Shown: positions 34,344 through 43,475, counted from the stretch's first letter. The stretch is DNA of 64,000 bases from Cognatiluteimonas lumbrici (GCF_006476065.1 NZ_ML636798.1:1500207-1564206), one strand, 5' to 3'. The notes: generated by a model from the sequence alone, not told the origin. Numbers and translations are program-made.

Positions 34344-35612
34344 TCAGCGCGGCAGCGACTTCAGCACGTTGAGCGCGGCGCGGACCGGCGCCTCGCCCTC
34401 GAGCACCTCGCCGTCGGCGGCAGCGGCTTCCGCCTCGCCCTGCAGGTGGCCGGGCAGCTCGGCCTCGCTCACGCGCCGCGCGGTGCCATTGCCGGCGTCG
34501 CTGCCGGGCTGCAGCACCACGTCGGGCACGATCCCGACCGCCTGGATCGAGGTCCCGTCTGGCGTGTAGTAGCGCGCGGTGGTCAGCTTGACCGAGTCGC
34601 CGTTGTCCAGCGGCAGCAGGGTCTGCACCGAGCCCTTGCCGAAGGTGCGGCTGCCGACGATGCGCGCGCGCCCGTTGTCCTTGAGCGCGCCGGCGAGCAC
34701 CTCGGCGGCGCTGGCCGAGCCCGCGTCCACCAGCACCACCAGCGGCGCGCCGTGCAGCAGGTCGCCCGGGGTCGCGTTGAAGCTGGTGTCGCTGAGCGCG
34801 ATGCGCCCGCGGGTGCTGACGATGCCGCCGGCCTCGAGCAGGTCGTCGGCGATCTGCACCGCCGACACCAGCAGGCCGCCGGGGTTGCTGCGCAGGTCGA
34901 GCACCAGCCCCTTCAGGCCACCTGACTGCTTCTGCAGCGATGCCAGCTCGCGCGCGAAGTCGGCGGCGGTGTCGGCCTGGAACGCGGCGATGCGCAGGTA
35001 GCCGTAGCCGGGCTCGAGCATGCGGCTGCGCACGCTGGCGACGCGGATGGTCTCGCGGGTCACGGTGACGTCGAACGGCGCGGCGCGGCCTTCGCGCGCG
35101 ATGGTCAGCACCACCGGCGTGCCGGGCTCGCCGCGCAGCGGGCCGCGGCCGTCCCCGCCGGCCTCGAGCGGCTTGCCGTCCACCGCGACGATCACGTCGC
35201 CCGACTTCAGGCCCGCGCGCGCCGCCGGCGTGCCATCGATCGGCGCCACCACCAGGATGGTGCCGTCGGGCTGCGGCTGCACCTCGATGCCGATGCCGCC
35301 GTAGGCACCGCTGGTCTCCTCGCGGAAGGCCTCGGCGTCGTCCTTGTCGAAGTAGATGCTGTGCGGGTCGAGGTCGAACAGCAGGCCCTTGACCGCGGCG
35401 TGCATCAGCGCCTCGTCGCTGACCGGTTCGACGTAGGCCTGGCGGACCGCGTTGTAGACGCTGACGAAGCGGCGGATCTCGTCCAGCGGCACGGAGGACG
35501 CCGCCGCGGCGTCGGCGGTCGCCTCGTCCAGCGCCGCGTCCTGGGTGTCCCGGGCGTGCAGGGGCGATGACAGCAGCGCGGCGGCAAGCAGCAGGGGGGC
35601 TTTGGTGCGCAT
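34344..35612 (-). CDS. ctpA: S41 family C-terminal processing protease
   Basis: Periplasmic serine protease with a signal peptide (ends HARDT), an N-terminal region, a PDZ domain (about 95-175, with GGIGIEVQPQPDG and GLKSGDVIVAVDG) and the S41 catalytic domain. The Ser/Lys dyad lies in DAGSASAAEVLAGAL (Ser near 287) and GSRTFGKGSVQT (Lys near 312). Length 422. It directly follows envC in the transcript, a common order; in other bacteria CtpA trims cell-wall hydrolases, so a link with EnvC-controlled amidases is a reasonable inference. Confidence 0.94.
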   Translation of the reverse strand: MRTKAPLLLAAALLSSPLHARDTQDAALDEATADAAAASSVPLDEIRRFVSVYNAVRQAYVEPVSDEALMHAAVKGLLFDLDPHSIYFDKDDAEAFREETSGAYGGIGIEVQPQPDGTILVVAPIDGTPAARAGLKSGDVIVAVDGKPLEAGGDGRGPLRGEPGTPVVLTIAREGRAAPFDVTVTRETIRVASVRSRMLEPGYGYLRIAAFQADTAADFARELASLQKQSGGLKGLVLDLRSNPGGLLVSAVQIADDLLEAGGIVSTRGRIALSDTSFNATPGDLLHGAPLVVLVDAGSASAAEVLAGALKDNGRARIVGSRTFGKGSVQTLLPLDNGDSVKLTTARYYTPDGTSIQAVGIVPDVVLQPGSDAGNGTARRVSEAELPGHLQGEAEAAAADGEVLEGEAPVRAALNVLKSLPR

Positions 35613-35621
35613 GCGGGCACT

Positions 35622-36878
35622 CTACTTCTTCAGCCAGGTATCCGGGTTCACGGGGTCGCCGTTGCGGCGCAGCTCGAAGTACAGCGCCGGCGGGCCCGGG
35701 CCGCCGGAGCTGCCGACGCTGGCGACCGGGTCGCCGCGCTCGACCATGTCGCCGGCGTCGCGCAGCAGCGCCTCGTTGCGCGCGTACAGGCTCATGTAGC
35801 CGTTGCCGTGGTCGATGATCAGGATCAGGCCGTAGCCGTTCATCCAGTCGGCGAACACCACCTTGCCCGGGGCCACCGCCTGCACCGTGGTGCCCTGCGG
35901 AGCGCCGATCATCAGGCCGGAGCTCTTGCCGCCGTCGGGCAACTTGCCGCCGTAGCCGGCGATCAGGGAACCGGACAGCGGCCAGCCCAGGCCGCCCACG
36001 CGCAACGCGGGCTGCGCCGGCACCGGGGCCGGCTTCGGCGGTGGCGCACCGGCTTCGGCGGCCGCGCGGCGGGCGCGCTCGGCGGCGGCGCGGCGCTCGG
36101 CCTCGGCGCGTTCGGCCGCCGCGCGCAGTTGCGCGAGCAGCTTCCTGAGGCCGGCGACGTCGCTGCCCAGCGCCTTCTCGCGGCTGCGCTTGTCCTGGTA
36201 GCTGGCATCGAGCTTCGCGACCGCCTCGGCGTGCCGCTTGCGCTCGGCCTGCAGCGCGGCGAGCTGCTCGCGCTGGCGCGCGCGCGTGGCCTCGAGTTCG
36301 CGCTCCTGCTCGGCGATGCGCAGCCCGAGCTCCTCCAGTTCGCGCAACTCCTCCGACAGCGCGGCGATGCGCCGGGTGCGGTCCTGCTGCAGGTAGCGGT
36401 GCAGGGTCAGCACGCGCGCGGCCTCGGCGACGCGGTCCTGCGACAGCAGCAGCTTGAGCGGCGCCTCGCTGCCGACGGTGTAGGCGGCGCGCAGCAGCGC
36501 GGCCAGTTGCGCGCGCTGCGCGGCCAGGTTCTGCGCGAGCTGCTTCTCGCGCGCCTGCGCGTCGGCGAGTGCCTTGCGCTGTCGCGCCAGTTCCGCGTCG
36601 GTGTCGTGCAGCGCGCGCGACGCCTTCGCCAGGCGCTCGTCCATCGCGCGCAGTTCGCGCGAGGCGGCGCCGCGGGCGTTCTCGATCCTGCGCCGCTCGG
36701 CCGCGACCTCGCGCAGCTCGCGCTGCGCACGCTCCAGCCGCCGCTGCGCATCGCCGCTGTCCTGCGCCCAGACCTGCGCGCCGAACCCGACCGCCAGCGC
36801 GAACGACGCGATGGCCAGCCCCTGTAGGAGCGGCGCTAGCGCCGCGACCCGCCCGCGACCCTCGCGGCACCGGACCAT
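35622..36878 (-). CDS. envC: murein hydrolase activator EnvC
   Basis: Periplasmic activator of septal amidases. The 418-residue protein has a signal peptide, a long coiled coil (about 40-270, rich in Arg/Glu/Ala/Leu) and a C-terminal LytM/M23 domain. The zinc-ligand positions of active M23 enzymes are replaced (SGLMIGAPQGT and ALYFELRRNG), so it should be non-catalytic like E. coli EnvC. The only usable start is ATG 36878, two bases after gpmI; from there residues 10-19 are encoded by REP unit f, which supplies part of the hydrophobic core of the signal peptide. Confidence 0.88.
   Translation of the reverse strand: MVRCREGRGRVAALAPLLQGLAIASFALAVGFGAQVWAQDSGDAQRRLERAQRELREVAAERRRIENARGAASRELRAMDERLAKASRALHDTDAELARQRKALADAQAREKQLAQNLAAQRAQLAALLRAAYTVGSEAPLKLLLSQDRVAEAARVLTLHRYLQQDRTRRIAALSEELRELEELGLRIAEQERELEATRARQREQLAALQAERKRHAEAVAKLDASYQDKRSREKALGSDVAGLRKLLAQLRAAAERAEAERRAAAERARRAAAEAGAPPPKPAPVPAQPALRVGGLGWPLSGSLIAGYGGKLPDGGKSSGLMIGAPQGTTVQAVAPGKVVFADWMNGYGLILIIDHGNGYMSLYARNEALLRDAGDMVERGDPVASVGSSGGPGPPALYFELRRNGDPVNPDTWLKK
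36823..36849 (+). repeat. GTAG-headed REP unit f, inside envC
   Basis: Copy identical to units b and e, but lying within the envC coding sequence. Read on the minus strand it encodes Val-Ala-Ala-Leu-Ala-Pro-Leu-Leu-Gln, in frame with the signal peptide. Confidence 0.85.
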
Positions 36879-36880
36879 CC

Positions 36881-38494
36881 TCAGCCGTCCTGCTCCGCCG
36901 GCACCAGCAGGCTGCGCCCGGTCATCGCTTCGGGGCGCGGGATGCCGAGCAGGTCCAGCAGCGTCGGCGCCACGTCGCGCAGCGCACCGCCCTCGCGCAG
37001 GGCCACGCCGCTGCGCGTGCCCATGTACAGCAGCGGCACCGGACCGACCGTGTGCGCGGTGTGCGGCTGGCCGGTGGCCGGGTCGCGCATCATTTCCAGG
37101 TTGCCGTGGTCGGCGGTGACCACCAGCGCCCCGCCGGCGGCGTGCACCGCGGCGCTGATCGCGCCGAGCGCCGCGTCCACCGCCTCGGCGGCCTGGATCG
37201 CGGCCTGGAGGTCGCCGGTGTGGCCGACCATGTCCGGGTTGGCGATGTTGCAGACGATGGCGTCGTACTTGCCGGCGCGGATCGCCTCCACCAGCTTCGC
37301 GGTCAGCTCCGGGCAGCTCATCTCCGGCTGCGCGTCGTAGGTCGCGACCTGCGGGCTCGGCACCAGGATGCGGTCCTCGCCGGGGTACGGCTGCTCGCGG
37401 CCGCCGCTGAAGAAGAAGGTGACGTGGGCGTACTTCTCGGTCTCGGCGATGCGCAGCTGGGTGAGCCCGCGTTCGGCGAGCAGCTCGCCGAAGGTATCGG
37501 TGAGGTCGTCGGGCGGGAAGGCGACGGTGGCCGGCAGCGTCGCGTCGTATTCGGTCAGGGTGACGAAGCTCGCCAGCACCGGGCGGCGCGCCTCGAAGCC
37601 GGAGAACCCGGGCGCCACGAACGCCGCCGAGAGCTGGCGCGCGCGGTCGGCGCGGAAGTTCATGAACACCACCGCGTCGCCGTCGGCCATCGGCGCCGGT
37701 TCGCCCTGCGGCGGCGCGACCACGGTGGGCGCGACGAACTCGTCGGTCTCGCCACGCGCGTACGCCGCCTCGAGCGCGGCCGCGGCGTCCACCGCGCGGT
37801 AGTCGGAACGCGCCTCGACGATGGCTTCCCAGGCACGATGCACGCGGTCCCAGCGCTTGTCGCGGTCCATCGCGTAGTAGCGGCCGCTGACGCTGGCGAT
37901 GCGGATGCGGGTGGTGGCGCCCTCGGCGAGCGCGTCGCAGCGCTGCTGCAGCGCGGACAGGCTCGGTCCGGCCGACTTCGGCGGCATGTCGCGGCCGTCG
38001 AGGAACGCGTGCACCGCGACCTCCGGTACCTGCATGCGCACCGCCAGCTCCAGCATCGCGAACAGGTGGCGCTCGTGGCTGTGCACGCCGCCCGGCGACA
38101 GCAGGCCCATCAGGTGCAGCGTGCCGCCGTCCTCGGCGACCGCGGCGCAGGCACCCGCCAGGGCTGCGTTGTCGAAGAAGCTGCCGTCGTCGATGGCCGC
38201 GTCCACCCGGGTCAGGTCCTGGTAGACGATGCGCCCGGCGCCCAGGTTCATGTGCCCGACCTCGGAATTGCCCATCTGCCCGTCCGGGAGGCCGACGTGG
38301 CGGCCTTCGGTGTGCACCAGCGTGTGCGGGCAGTTGGCCCACAGCCGGCGCCAGTTGGGCAGCTCGGCCATCGCCAGGGCGTTGTCGGTGGGGTCCTCGC
38401 GGTGGCCCCAGCCGTCCAGGATCAGCAGCACCACCGGGCGCGGGACGTCGTTGCGGGGGGCGTTCGGCGCGGCGGGGCTGGGCAAGGCGGTCAT
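36881..38494 (-). CDS. gpmI: 2,3-bisphosphoglycerate-independent phosphoglycerate mutase
   Basis: Glycolytic interconversion of 3- and 2-phosphoglycerate through a phosphoserine. The 537-residue manganese enzyme has LILDGWGHRED near 30 and the usual NSEVGHMNLGAGRIVYQ segment, whose Ser is the phosphorylated nucleophile, then VTADHGNLEMM and HTAHTVGPVPL near the C-terminus. ATG 38494 is preferred to a TTG six codons upstream. A TACAAT box lies at 38520-38515 on the minus strand. It heads the gpmI-envC-ctpA group, an order seen in many Proteobacteria. Confidence 0.95.
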   Translation of the reverse strand: MTALPSPAAPNAPRNDVPRPVVLLILDGWGHREDPTDNALAMAELPNWRRLWANCPHTLVHTEGRHVGLPDGQMGNSEVGHMNLGAGRIVYQDLTRVDAAIDDGSFFDNAALAGACAAVAEDGGTLHLMGLLSPGGVHSHERHLFAMLELAVRMQVPEVAVHAFLDGRDMPPKSAGPSLSALQQRCDALAEGATTRIRIASVSGRYYAMDRDKRWDRVHRAWEAIVEARSDYRAVDAAAALEAAYARGETDEFVAPTVVAPPQGEPAPMADGDAVVFMNFRADRARQLSAAFVAPGFSGFEARRPVLASFVTLTEYDATLPATVAFPPDDLTDTFGELLAERGLTQLRIAETEKYAHVTFFFSGGREQPYPGEDRILVPSPQVATYDAQPEMSCPELTAKLVEAIRAGKYDAIVCNIANPDMVGHTGDLQAAIQAAEAVDAALGAISAAVHAAGGALVVTADHGNLEMMRDPATGQPHTAHTVGPVPLLYMGTRSGVALREGGALRDVAPTLLDLLGIPRPEAMTGRSLLVPAEQDG

Positions 38495-38591
38495 CCGGAT
38501 GGCCTGGGACAACGATTGTAACGAGACTGTCTAAACGGAACGTCCATCCGCCGCATCACAACAGGACCTCGACAACAACGGGAACCCCGCC

Positions 38592-39266
38592 ATGAGCCGT
38601 AACCGCATCCTCCTCGCCGCCCTGGCCGCCGCCCTCGCCGCCGGCCTGGCGCTTCCGGCCCACGCCCAGCAGGACATCGACCGCATCAGCGGGGACATCA
38701 CCGCCGAGGCCGGCCAGCGCTACGGCGACCTCGAGACCGTCAGCGGGGACATTTCGATCGGCGACCGCGCCCGTCTCGAGGAGGCAAGCACCGTCAGCGG
38801 CGACATCGAGGGCGGCGACGGCGTGCAGGCCGAGTCGCTGTCGAGCGTCAGCGGCGACGTGCGACTCGGCCAGCAGGCGCGCGTCTCCGGCGGACTCGAG
38901 TCGGTGAGCGGCGACGTCTTCGTCGGCCGCGGCAGCCAGGTCGGCGGCAGCATCGAGACCGTCTCCGGCGACATCGGGCTCGTCGGCACCATCCTCGCCG
39001 GCGACATCGAAACCGTCTCCGGCGACGTCACCGTCGGCGTCGGCTCGCACGTGAAGGGCAGCCTGCGCGTGGAGAAGCCGGACAACGTCGGCATCTCCTT
39101 CGGCCGCCACAAGCCGCGCATCGTGATCGGCCCGGATGCCGTGGTGGATGGACCGCTGGTGTTCGAGCGCGAGGTGGTGCTGTACGTGCACGACAGCGCC
39201 CGCACCGGCGCGATCACCGGCGCCACCGCGATCCGGTTCTCGACCCCGGCGCCGCCGAAGGACTGA
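38592..39266 (+). CDS. secreted SGD-repeat protein (predicted beta-solenoid)
   Basis: A 224-residue protein with a signal peptide ending AHAQ. The mature part carries seven copies of the tripeptide Ser-Gly-Asp, mostly as VSGD, beginning at residues 33, 51, 69, 87, 106, 125 and 143: a strict 18-19-residue period followed by a Val/Ile strand pattern. This is what a short beta-helix made of one-rung repeats looks like, as in bactofilin-like polymer-forming and DUF4097-type proteins. The C-terminal 60 residues lack the repeat. Exact family and job unknown. Confidence 0.75.
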   Translation: MSRNRILLAALAAALAAGLALPAHAQQDIDRISGDITAEAGQRYGDLETVSGDISIGDRARLEEASTVSGDIEGGDGVQAESLSSVSGDVRLGQQARVSGGLESVSGDVFVGRGSQVGGSIETVSGDIGLVGTILAGDIETVSGDVTVGVGSHVKGSLRVEKPDNVGISFGRHKPRIVIGPDAVVDGPLVFEREVVLYVHDSARTGAITGATAIRFSTPAPPKD

Positions 39267-39270
39267 ACCG

Positions 39271-39320
39271 TTGTGGGAGCGCGCCTTGCGCGCGATCGCG
39301 GCCAAGGGCCGCTCCCACAA
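39271..39320. repeat. GTGG-type double hairpin repeat, copy 1
   Basis: A 50-bp element with perfect 11-bp ends TTGTGGGAGCG/CGCTCCCACAA and two internal hairpins, GCGCG-CCTT-GCGCGC-like and GCGGCC-AAG-GGCCGC, joined by GATC. It lies between the SGD-repeat gene and the M28 peptidase gene, 48 bp before the latter. The copy at 44914 is its exact reverse complement over 49 bp. Confidence 0.85.
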
Positions 39321-39368
39321 GGGGCGATTGGGCTAGCATCGGGCCTTTCCCGAACAAGGAAGGTCCCG

Positions 39369-41063
39369 ATGCAACGCCTCGCCACCTGCCTCCTCGCCGC
39401 GCTCGCCCTGGCCGCCTGCCAGGGCGCCGACGCGCCGGCCGATCCTGCCAACCGCACCGCCGACGGCGCGACCGCCGGCGATGCCGCGTTCGAGCCCGGC
39501 ATCACCGAAGCCGACTTCGCGCGCCACGTCGAGATCCTCGCCTCGGACGAGTTCGAGGGCCGCGCCCCCGGCACCCCGGGCGGCGAGAAGACGGTCGAGT
39601 ACATCCGCGCGCAGATGGAGCGCATCGGCCTGCAGCCGGGCAACAACGGCGAGTGGTTCCAGGACGTGCCGATGGTCGAGACCACGGCCGATCCGTCCAC
39701 CACGATCGAGCTCGCCGTCGCCGGCGACACGCGCACGCTCGCGTTCGGCGACGACATGGTGATCGGCACCCGCACCGGCCAGCAACACGTCAGCATCCAG
39801 GACAGCCCGCTGGTGTTCGTCGGCTACGGCGTGGACGCACCCGAGCAGGACTGGAACGACTACGCCGGCGTGGACGTCAAGGGCAAGACCGTGGTCATGC
39901 TGGTCAACGACCCCGGCTTCCACGCCAACGACGAGAGCTTGTTCGAAGGCAAGCGGATGACCTACTACGGCCGCTGGACCTACAAGTTCGAGGAGGCAGC
40001 GCGCAAGGGCGCGGCCGCGGCGCTGATCATCCACGACACCCTTGGCGCGTCCTACGGCTGGGACGTGGTGCGCAATTCCTGGTCCGGCGCGCAGTACGAC
40101 CTGCCGGCCGACAGCGACCCGGCGCCGCGCCTGCCCGCGCAGGGCTGGATTTCCGGCGAAGTGGCGAGCGCGCTGTTCACCGACGCGGGGCTCGACCTCG
40201 ACAAGCTGCGCGCCGCCGCCAACAAGCGCGGCTTCAAGGCGGTGCCGATGGACGCGACCCTGTCGCTGGAGATGGACAGCACCATCACCAGCAAGTCCTC
40301 GCGCAACGTGGTCGGCATCCTGCCCGGCAGCGAGCGCCCGGACGAGGCGCTGATCTACATGGCGCACTGGGACCACCTCGGCAAGCACGACATGCCCGAC
40401 GGCGGCGACGGCATCTACAACGGCGCGGTGGACAACGCCACCGGCGTCGCCGGCATCCTCGAGATCGCCGAGGCCTTCGCCAACCAGGAGACGCCGCCGG
40501 AGCGCTCGGTCGTGTTCCTCGCCGTCACCCTGGAGGAATCCGGCCTGCTCGGCTCGCAATACTACGTCGCGCACCCGTCGGTGCCGCTGGAGAAGACCGT
40601 GGCCGTGTTCAACGTGGACGCGATGAGCGTGTACGGGCGCAGCCGCGACATCACCGTGGTCGGCATGGGCAGCTCCGAGCTCGAGGACCTGCTGAAGCCG
40701 GTGGCCGAGGCGCAGGGCCGCGTGCTGCACGCCGAGGCGCATCCGGAAGCCGGCGGCTACTTCCGCTCCGACCACTTCAACTTCGCCAAGGCCGGCGTGC
40801 CGGCACTGTACGTGGACGGCGGCGAGGACCTGGTCGAGGGCGGCAAGGCGGCCGGCGCGGCCGCGGCCAAGGACTACGGCGACAACCGCTACCACGCCCC
40901 GGCCGACGAGTACGACCCGGCGACCTGGAAGCTGGGCGGCACCATGGAGGACCTGGAGGCCGTGTACGCAGTTGGCCGCGCGCTCGCCGACGACGAGCGG
41001 TGGCCGAACTGGTACGAGGGCAACCCGTTCAAGGCGACGCGCGACCAGGCCCTGGCCAAGTGA
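39369..41063 (+). CDS. M28 family metallopeptidase, lipoprotein
   Basis: An exported zinc peptidase of 564 residues, probably an aminopeptidase. The signal ends in the lipobox ALAAC (Cys near 17). A PA-type insert domain (about 150-260) precedes the two-zinc catalytic domain with HWDHLGKHD, VDNATGVAG, LEESGLLGS, NVDAM and SDHFNFAKAGVPAL, giving all five metal-ligand positions. ATG 39369 is preceded by AAGGAAGG. Its final bases overlap the GTG of the MAPEG gene, so the two are translationally coupled. Confidence 0.92.
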   Translation: MQRLATCLLAALALAACQGADAPADPANRTADGATAGDAAFEPGITEADFARHVEILASDEFEGRAPGTPGGEKTVEYIRAQMERIGLQPGNNGEWFQDVPMVETTADPSTTIELAVAGDTRTLAFGDDMVIGTRTGQQHVSIQDSPLVFVGYGVDAPEQDWNDYAGVDVKGKTVVMLVNDPGFHANDESLFEGKRMTYYGRWTYKFEEAARKGAAAALIIHDTLGASYGWDVVRNSWSGAQYDLPADSDPAPRLPAQGWISGEVASALFTDAGLDLDKLRAAANKRGFKAVPMDATLSLEMDSTITSKSSRNVVGILPGSERPDEALIYMAHWDHLGKHDMPDGGDGIYNGAVDNATGVAGILEIAEAFANQETPPERSVVFLAVTLEESGLLGSQYYVAHPSVPLEKTVAVFNVDAMSVYGRSRDITVVGMGSSELEDLLKPVAEAQGRVLHAEAHPEAGGYFRSDHFNFAKAGVPALYVDGGEDLVEGGKAAGAAAAKDYGDNRYHAPADEYDPATWKLGGTMEDLEAVYAVGRALADDERWPNWYEGNPFKATRDQALAK

Positions 41064-41458
41064 GCATCGCCTACTGGTGCATCCTGGTCGCGGCGGCGTT
41101 GCCGTACGCGTGGATCGTGATCGCGAAGCGCGGCGGGCCGCGCTACAACAACCGCGATCCGCGCCAGTGGCTTGCGAAGCAGGACAGCCCGCTGGTGCAG
41201 CGTGCGAACGCCGCGCACCAGAACGCGTTCGAGGCTTTCCCGCCGTTCGCGGCGGGCGTGCTGATGGCGCAGCTGGCCGGCGTCGAGCCGCGCTTCGTCG
41301 CGGCGCTCGCGGTCGCCTTCATCGTGTTCCGCGTCGCCCACGGCCTGTTCTACCTGGGCGGCCAGCACTGGGCGCGCAGCCTGGCATGGGCGCTGGGCTT
41401 CGCCTGCGTGATGACGTTGTTCGTCCAGGCGGCCCTGCGGGTGGCGCTGCCGGCCTGA
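41060..41458 (+). CDS. MAPEG family membrane protein
   Basis: A 132-residue four-helix protein of the MAPEG (eicosanoid and glutathione metabolism) superfamily: RGGPRYNNRDPRQWLAKQ and RANAAHQNAFEAFPPFAAG are its signatures. GTG 41060 overlaps the peptidase stop as GTGA. Bacterial members are often called YecN-like; their substrates are unknown. A GCCGGC-CTGA-GCCGGC hairpin spans its stop. Confidence 0.88.
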   Translation: MSIAYWCILVAAALPYAWIVIAKRGGPRYNNRDPRQWLAKQDSPLVQRANAAHQNAFEAFPPFAAGVLMAQLAGVEPRFVAALAVAFIVFRVAHGLFYLGGQHWARSLAWALGFACVMTLFVQAALRVALPA

Positions 41459-41464
41459 GCCGGC
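41449..41464. terminator. short hairpin over the MAPEG stop codon
   Basis: Perfect 6-bp stem GCCGGC/GCCGGC with loop CTGA that contains the MAPEG stop, ahead of the convergent mgtC-like gene. No U-tract, so only a possible bidirectional terminator. Confidence 0.3.
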
Positions 41465-41474
41465 GCGCCACTGC

Positions 41475-41981
41475 CTATTGCCGGCGCCCCTCCTCGCGGG
41501 TGCCGGTGCGCCGTTCCACCCAGGCCAGCACCACGAGCACGGCCAGCGTCAGCACGGTCGCGCCGAGCGCGAGGAACTGCGCGTGCAGGCCGGCGGCGAT
41601 CCCGATCGTCGCCACCATCAGCAGCGACGCGGCCGTGGTCAGGCCGGAGATGCTGTTGCCGCCGGCGCGGCGGAAGATCGCGCCGGCGCCGAGGAAGCCG
41701 ACCGCGGTGACGACCGCCTCGATCAGGCGGATCGGATCCACGCGCAGCAGTTGTTCCGGGTACTGGGCGCTGAAGTGGGTCGCGATCAGGTCGCCCAGGC
41801 CGACCAGCAGCGCCGCGGCGCCGGCCACCAGCATGTGCGTGCGGAAGCCCGCGGGGCGGTTCTTGAGTTCGCGCTCGAAGCCGATCACCCCGCCCAGCAG
41901 CATGGCGTAGGCGGTCGAGGCCAGCACGGCGAGTTGCGGGCCCCAGTGGTCCGGGGCGAAACCGGCGATCCATTCGTCCAT
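41475..41981 (-). CDS. MgtC/SapB family protein
   Basis: A 168-residue inner-membrane protein with about five helices. The motifs GGVIGFERELKNRPAGFRTHML and AVGFLGAGAIF are diagnostic of MgtC/SapB proteins, linked in pathogens to low-magnesium survival and ATP synthase control. It lacks the extra C-terminal domain of Salmonella MgtC, so it belongs to the short general group. ATG 41981. It is transcribed toward the MAPEG gene and 44 bp from the tyrS end; no magnesium-responsive leader is evident. Confidence 0.88.
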   Translation of the reverse strand: MDEWIAGFAPDHWGPQLAVLASTAYAMLLGGVIGFERELKNRPAGFRTHMLVAGAAALLVGLGDLIATHFSAQYPEQLLRVDPIRLIEAVVTAVGFLGAGAIFRRAGGNSISGLTTAASLLMVATIGIAAGLHAQFLALGATVLTLAVLVVLAWVERRTGTREEGRRQ

Positions 41982-42025
41982 GGCGCCAATCCTGTATGGG
42001 CGCCCATCAGCGCCGCGTCAGTGCC

Positions 42026-43258
42026 TCAGCCGGCGACCAGGCGGACCCGCGCGAAGTTGCGCTTGCCCACCGCCAGCATGCCCTCGAACCCGGGTTCAAA
42101 CACCCGCTGCGGGTCCTCGACCACCGCGCCGTCCACGCGCACCGCGCGCTCGCGCAGCTTGCGGTTGGCCTCGGAGTTGCTCGGGGTGAGACCCGCCGCG
42201 GTCAGCAGCGCGGCGATCTTCAGGCCCTCCGCCGGCACCACGACGTCCTGCAGCGGCACCTGGGCGACGTCGCCCTGCCCGCGCACGGCCGCATTCCAGC
42301 CGGCCACGGCCTGTTCTGCCGCGGCCTCTCCGTGGAAGCGCGCCGCCAGTTCGCGCGCCAGCCGCAGCTTGACGTCGCGCGGGTTGAGCGCGCCGGCCGC
42401 GACCTCGCGCTTGAGCGCCGCCGCCTCGTCCAGGCCGATGTCGAAGCTGAGCAGCTCGATCCATCGCCACATCAGCTCGTCGCCGATCTTCATCGCCTTG
42501 GTGACGATGTCGATCGCCGGTTCGTCGATGCCGATGTAGTTGCCCAGCGACTTGGACATCTTCTGCACGCCGTCCAGGCCTTCCAGCAGCGGCATGGTCA
42601 GCACCACCTGCGGCTTCTGCCCGTGGTGCTCCTGCAGGCCGCGCCCCATCAGCAGGTTGAACTTCTGGTCGGTGCCGCCGAGCTCGACGTCGGCCTCCAG
42701 CGCCACCGAGTCGTAGCCCTGCACCAGCGGATACAGGAACTCGTGGATGGCGATCGGCTGCTGCGCCGCGTAGCGCTTGGCGAAGTCGTCGCGCTCGAGC
42801 ATGCGCGCGACGGTGTGCTGCGCCGCCAGCCGGACCATGTCCGAGGCGTCCATCTTCGAGAACCACTCGCTGTTGAAGCGCAGCTCGGTGCGCTCGCGGT
42901 CGAGCACCTTGAACACCTGCTCGGCGTAGGTGCGGGCATTGGCCGCGACGTCCTCGCGGGTCAGCGGCTTGCGGGTGGCACTCTTGCCGGTCGGGTCGCC
43001 GATCATCCCGGTGAAGTCGCCGATCAGGAAGATGACGGTGTGCCCGAGGTCCTGGAACTGCCGCATCTTGTTCAGCAGCACCGTGTGGCCCAGGTGCAGG
43101 TCCGGCGCGGTCGGATCGAAGCCGGCCTTGACCCGCAGCGGGCGGCCCTCGCGCAGCCGCTCGGCGAGTTCCTCGCGCTTGAGCAGCTCGTCGGCGCCGC
43201 GCGCGATCAGCGCGAGCTGGCGTTCGATCTCGTCGGGGCTGGGGGCGCGGCTGTCCAA
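42026..43258 (-). CDS. tyrS: tyrosyl-tRNA synthetase
   Basis: Class I aminoacyl-tRNA synthetase. The 410-residue protein has [10 protein letters not shown] (HIGH motif) near 53-62, [12 protein letters not shown] (KMSKS) near 231-242 and a C-terminal S4 RNA-binding domain. This KMSKS and spacing fit the TyrZ-like subgroup rather than E. coli TyrS. The start is TTG 43258; no ATG or GTG in frame lies upstream before a stop that would fit. It is divergent from the M23 peptidase gene across 217 bp. Confidence 0.94.
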   Translation of the reverse strand: MDSRAPSPDEIERQLALIARGADELLKREELAERLREGRPLRVKAGFDPTAPDLHLGHTVLLNKMRQFQDLGHTVIFLIGDFTGMIGDPTGKSATRKPLTREDVAANARTYAEQVFKVLDRERTELRFNSEWFSKMDASDMVRLAAQHTVARMLERDDFAKRYAAQQPIAIHEFLYPLVQGYDSVALEADVELGGTDQKFNLLMGRGLQEHHGQKPQVVLTMPLLEGLDGVQKMSKSLGNYIGIDEPAIDIVTKAMKIGDELMWRWIELLSFDIGLDEAAALKREVAAGALNPRDVKLRLARELAARFHGEAAAEQAVAGWNAAVRGQGDVAQVPLQDVVVPAEGLKIAALLTAAGLTPSNSEANRKLRERAVRVDGAVVEDPQRVFEPGFEGMLAVGKRNFARVRLVAG

Positions 43259-43386
43259 GGGGCGGTTCTCGATCGGATGGATGAATGGGCGGGACGGGAC
43301 CAGCGTTCCCGTGACCGCGGTCCGGGATCGGCGTTAACGACGGGTTAAACCGTGACGCAAGGCTGAAACCCTTGTGTATCAGGGGT

Positions 43387-43415
43387 TTGACGCATCCTCC
43401 TCGCGCCTCTATTTT
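43387..43415 (+). promoter_or_regulatory. sigma70-like promoter of M23 peptidase gene
   Basis: TTGACG at 43387-43392 and TATTTT at 43410-43415, spaced exactly 17 bp, lie 60 bp before the start. This is one of the best consensus matches in the window. The 217-bp tyrS/M23 gap has no other notable feature. Confidence 0.65.
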
Positions 43416-43475
43416 ACCGGCTCGACGCGTCCATCACATCGGACCGGGGGGAGCTGATCTGATGAGCCAGAGCGC

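Noticed and set aside
39273-39368. Peptides such as [15 protein letters not shown] at the start of longer M28 and AnmK frames
   Set aside because: They are translations of the GTGG repeat; good downstream starts with signal peptide (39369) or family N-terminus (44979) exist.
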